Shown here: piece by piece, positions 62,775 through 64,000 of the stretch
Position numbering within the stretch: the stretch's first letter is position 1
Layout: each line of letters opens with the position of its first letter
Source: Melaminivora suipulveris
GTDB lineage: Bacteria; Pseudomonadota; Gammaproteobacteria; Burkholderiales; Burkholderiaceae_C
Direction: 5' to 3'
Assembly: GCF_003008575.1 (NCBI RefSeq)
Contig: NZ_CP027667.1
Coordinates: 748,501-812,500, forward strand
DNA: 64,000 nt
Notes under the pieces: generated by a model
The model's input: only the letters and a program-made list of their open reading frames with translations
What the model was told of the DNA's origin: nothing
Databases searched by the model: none
Position numbers and translations under genes: made by a program

Positions 62775-64000
62775 TGCCCGCCAGCGCCAGCGCCGGCGCC
62801 GGCCGCGCGGCGCAGTGGCGGCAGGCGCCGCGCTATGTCTGCCGCTGCTGGCCTGGGCGCCGGCCCACGCCCAGGACGCGGCCGATATCGCGCACCGCGT
62901 GCAGCCCGGCGACACGCTGATCGCCCTGTCGCTGCACTACCTGGGCGATGCGCGCGCCTGGCCGCAGCTGCAGCGCATCAACCGGGTGGGCGATCCGCGC
63001 CGGCTGGTGCCCGGCAGCGTGCTGACCATCCCCGCGCGGCTGCTGCCGGCCAGCTCGGCGCAGGTGTTGTTCGCCACCGGCAACGCGCGCCTGACGCCTC
63101 CTGGCAGCGCTGCGCCGCAGCCCGCCAGCGCCGGCCAGACCGTGCCCGAGGGCGCGCGTCTGCAGGCCGCCGAGGGCGGCTTCATCAGCGTGCGCCTGGC
63201 TGACGGGACCGTCGTGCGCATCCATGCTGACTCGGACGTGCAGGTGCGGCAGCTGCGCCGGCGCGGTCGCGCGGGCGACGCCCAGTCCATCTGGCAGCTG
63301 CACCGCGGCAGCGTCGAGCCGAGCGTGCCACCCAGCGGCGACGGCGCGCGCCGTTTCGAGATCCGCACCCCCGGCGCCAGCACCGCCGTGCGCGGCACGC
63401 GTTTCACGGTCGCGCTGGCGCCGGACGGGCGCACGCTGGCAGCGGTCACCGAGGGCAGCGTGGCAGTCGCGCCGGCGGCCCAGGCACCGCGCCAGGCGGG
63501 CGAGACGCTGGCTGGCGGCCAGGGCCTGGCCGTCTCCGCCGACGGACGCGTGGGCGCACGCCGGCCGCTGCTGCCGCCGCCGGGCCTCGCGGCGATCCCC
63601 GCAGCGCTGGGCGATGCCGATTTTCTGCGCCTGCCGCTCGCGCCGGTGGCCGGCGCAGCCGCCTACCTGGTGCAGGTGGCGCGCGATGGGGACTTCACGG
63701 CCATCGTGCACAGCCAGGTGTCGCCCTCGGCGCAGGTGCAGCTCGCTGCCCTGGACGACGGCCGCTACCACCTGTCGGCGCGCGCCATCGACGCCGAAGG
63801 GTTGCCGGGACAGCCGGCGCAGCGCGGGATCACCGTCAAGGCGCATCCGATCGCGCCCCTGCTGCAGGCGCCTGCGGCCGGGGCCGTCATGGCGCGCGGC
63901 GCGGGCGAGCTGTCATGCACCGAAGTCACCGGGGCTGTACGCTACCGCATCCAGGTGGCCAGGGCCGAGGGTTTCGCCGCGCCGGTACTGGACGAGACGC
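62764..64000 (+). CDS. LysM and FecR domain protein (3' part beyond window)
   Basis: The frame is open from the ATG at 62764 to the window edge (over 410 residues). A signal peptide (about 1-36, ending APAHA), a LysM domain (about 43-92: HRVQPGDTLIALSLHYLGD), a FecR-type domain (about 140-235, with FEIRTPGASTAVRGTRFTVAL) and further beta-rich repeats (about 275 on). Such proteins bind cell wall and in some clusters sit beside sensor enzymes. It overlaps the response regulator by 11 bp. Confidence 0.88.
   Translation, partial: MDADARQRQRRRRPRGAVAAGAALCLPLLAWAPAHAQDAADIAHRVQPGDTLIALSLHYLGDARAWPQLQRINRVGDPRRLVPGSVLTIPARLLPASSAQVLFATGNARLTPPGSAAPQPASAGQTVPEGARLQAAEGGFISVRLADGTVVRIHADSDVQVRQLRRRGRAGDAQSIWQLHRGSVEPSVPPSGDGARRFEIRTPGASTAVRGTRFTVALAPDGRTLAAVTEGSVAVAPAAQAPRQAGETLAGGQGLAVSADGRVGARRPLLPPPGLAAIPAALGDADFLRLPLAPVAGAAAYLVQVARDGDFTAIVHSQVSPSAQVQLAALDDGRYHLSARAIDAEGLPGQPAQRGITVKAHPIAPLLQAPAAGAVMARGAGELSCTEVTGAVRYRIQVARAEGFAAPVLDET

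Overview
The window is about 64 kb of high-GC DNA, by eye in the high 60s percent, that is densely packed with short operons on both strands. Gene content and order point to a betaproteobacterium of the Comamonadaceae (Acidovorax, Alicycliphilus or Comamonas relatives). The main clues are rpsP-rimM-trmD-rplS, ribF-ileS-lspA, rpmB-rpmG, a livHMGF operon, a cNor cluster (norCBQD), and an AT-rich intergenic repeat carrying an AGTCGGCGT core and an AGCTAT arm. No tRNA, rRNA or CRISPR array is visible. Genus assignment is inference.

Layout. 1-14.7 kb: a truncated dienelactone hydrolase, a copper chaperone, a Bcr-type MFS pump, a diguanylate cyclase, a DEAD-box helicase, orn, an M48 protease-phhB-rsgA operon, a CobD/CbiB-like membrane protein, a NUDIX hydrolase, and the rplS/trmD/rimM/rpsP operon. 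14-23 kb: a TM2 protein, a PiT phosphate transporter with its DUF47 partner, a small DMT protein, the branched-chain amino acid ABC operon, rarA, and a UDG-family protein. 23-36 kb: ftsK-lolA, trxB, rpmB-rpmG, rsmB, a two-TM protein, purN, yceH, two acyl-CoA dehydrogenases, a TPR-methyltransferase and an HNH endonuclease. 36-46.6 kb: ribF-ileS-lspA, a Na/Pi symporter, a bile-acid-symporter homologue, a NUDIX gene, a quinone oxidoreductase and an EamA transporter. 46.6-54 kb: a 167-bp perfectly centred palindrome, an intact IS5-family element inserted at its right tip, a TRAP-type binding protein translationally coupled to a GGDEF-EAL enzyme, an SDR, a PHP phosphatase and a YciO-family protein. 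54-60.5 kb: the nitric oxide reductase cluster, read leftwards: an unlisted 39-aa membrane peptide, norC with a fused second cytochrome c domain, norB, norQ, norD; then a site-2-type protease. 60.6-64 kb: trpS, preceded by a CRISPR-repeat-like sequence, then an OmpR-type regulator overlapping a LysM-FecR gene cut by the window edge.

How the genes work together. Most of the window is housekeeping: translation, cell division, redox, uptake. The accessory parts are the respiratory NO reductase module, two c-di-GMP enzymes, the IS/palindrome junction and the dispersed repeats. At least ten repeat copies lie between genes. Three more stretches with the same sequence pattern lie inside intact reading frames (rarA, an acyl-CoA dehydrogenase, a NUDIX gene) and appear to be translated. 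This repeat family, the NorC fusion with its leading small peptide, and the binding-protein/GGDEF-EAL pair are the most promising leads.
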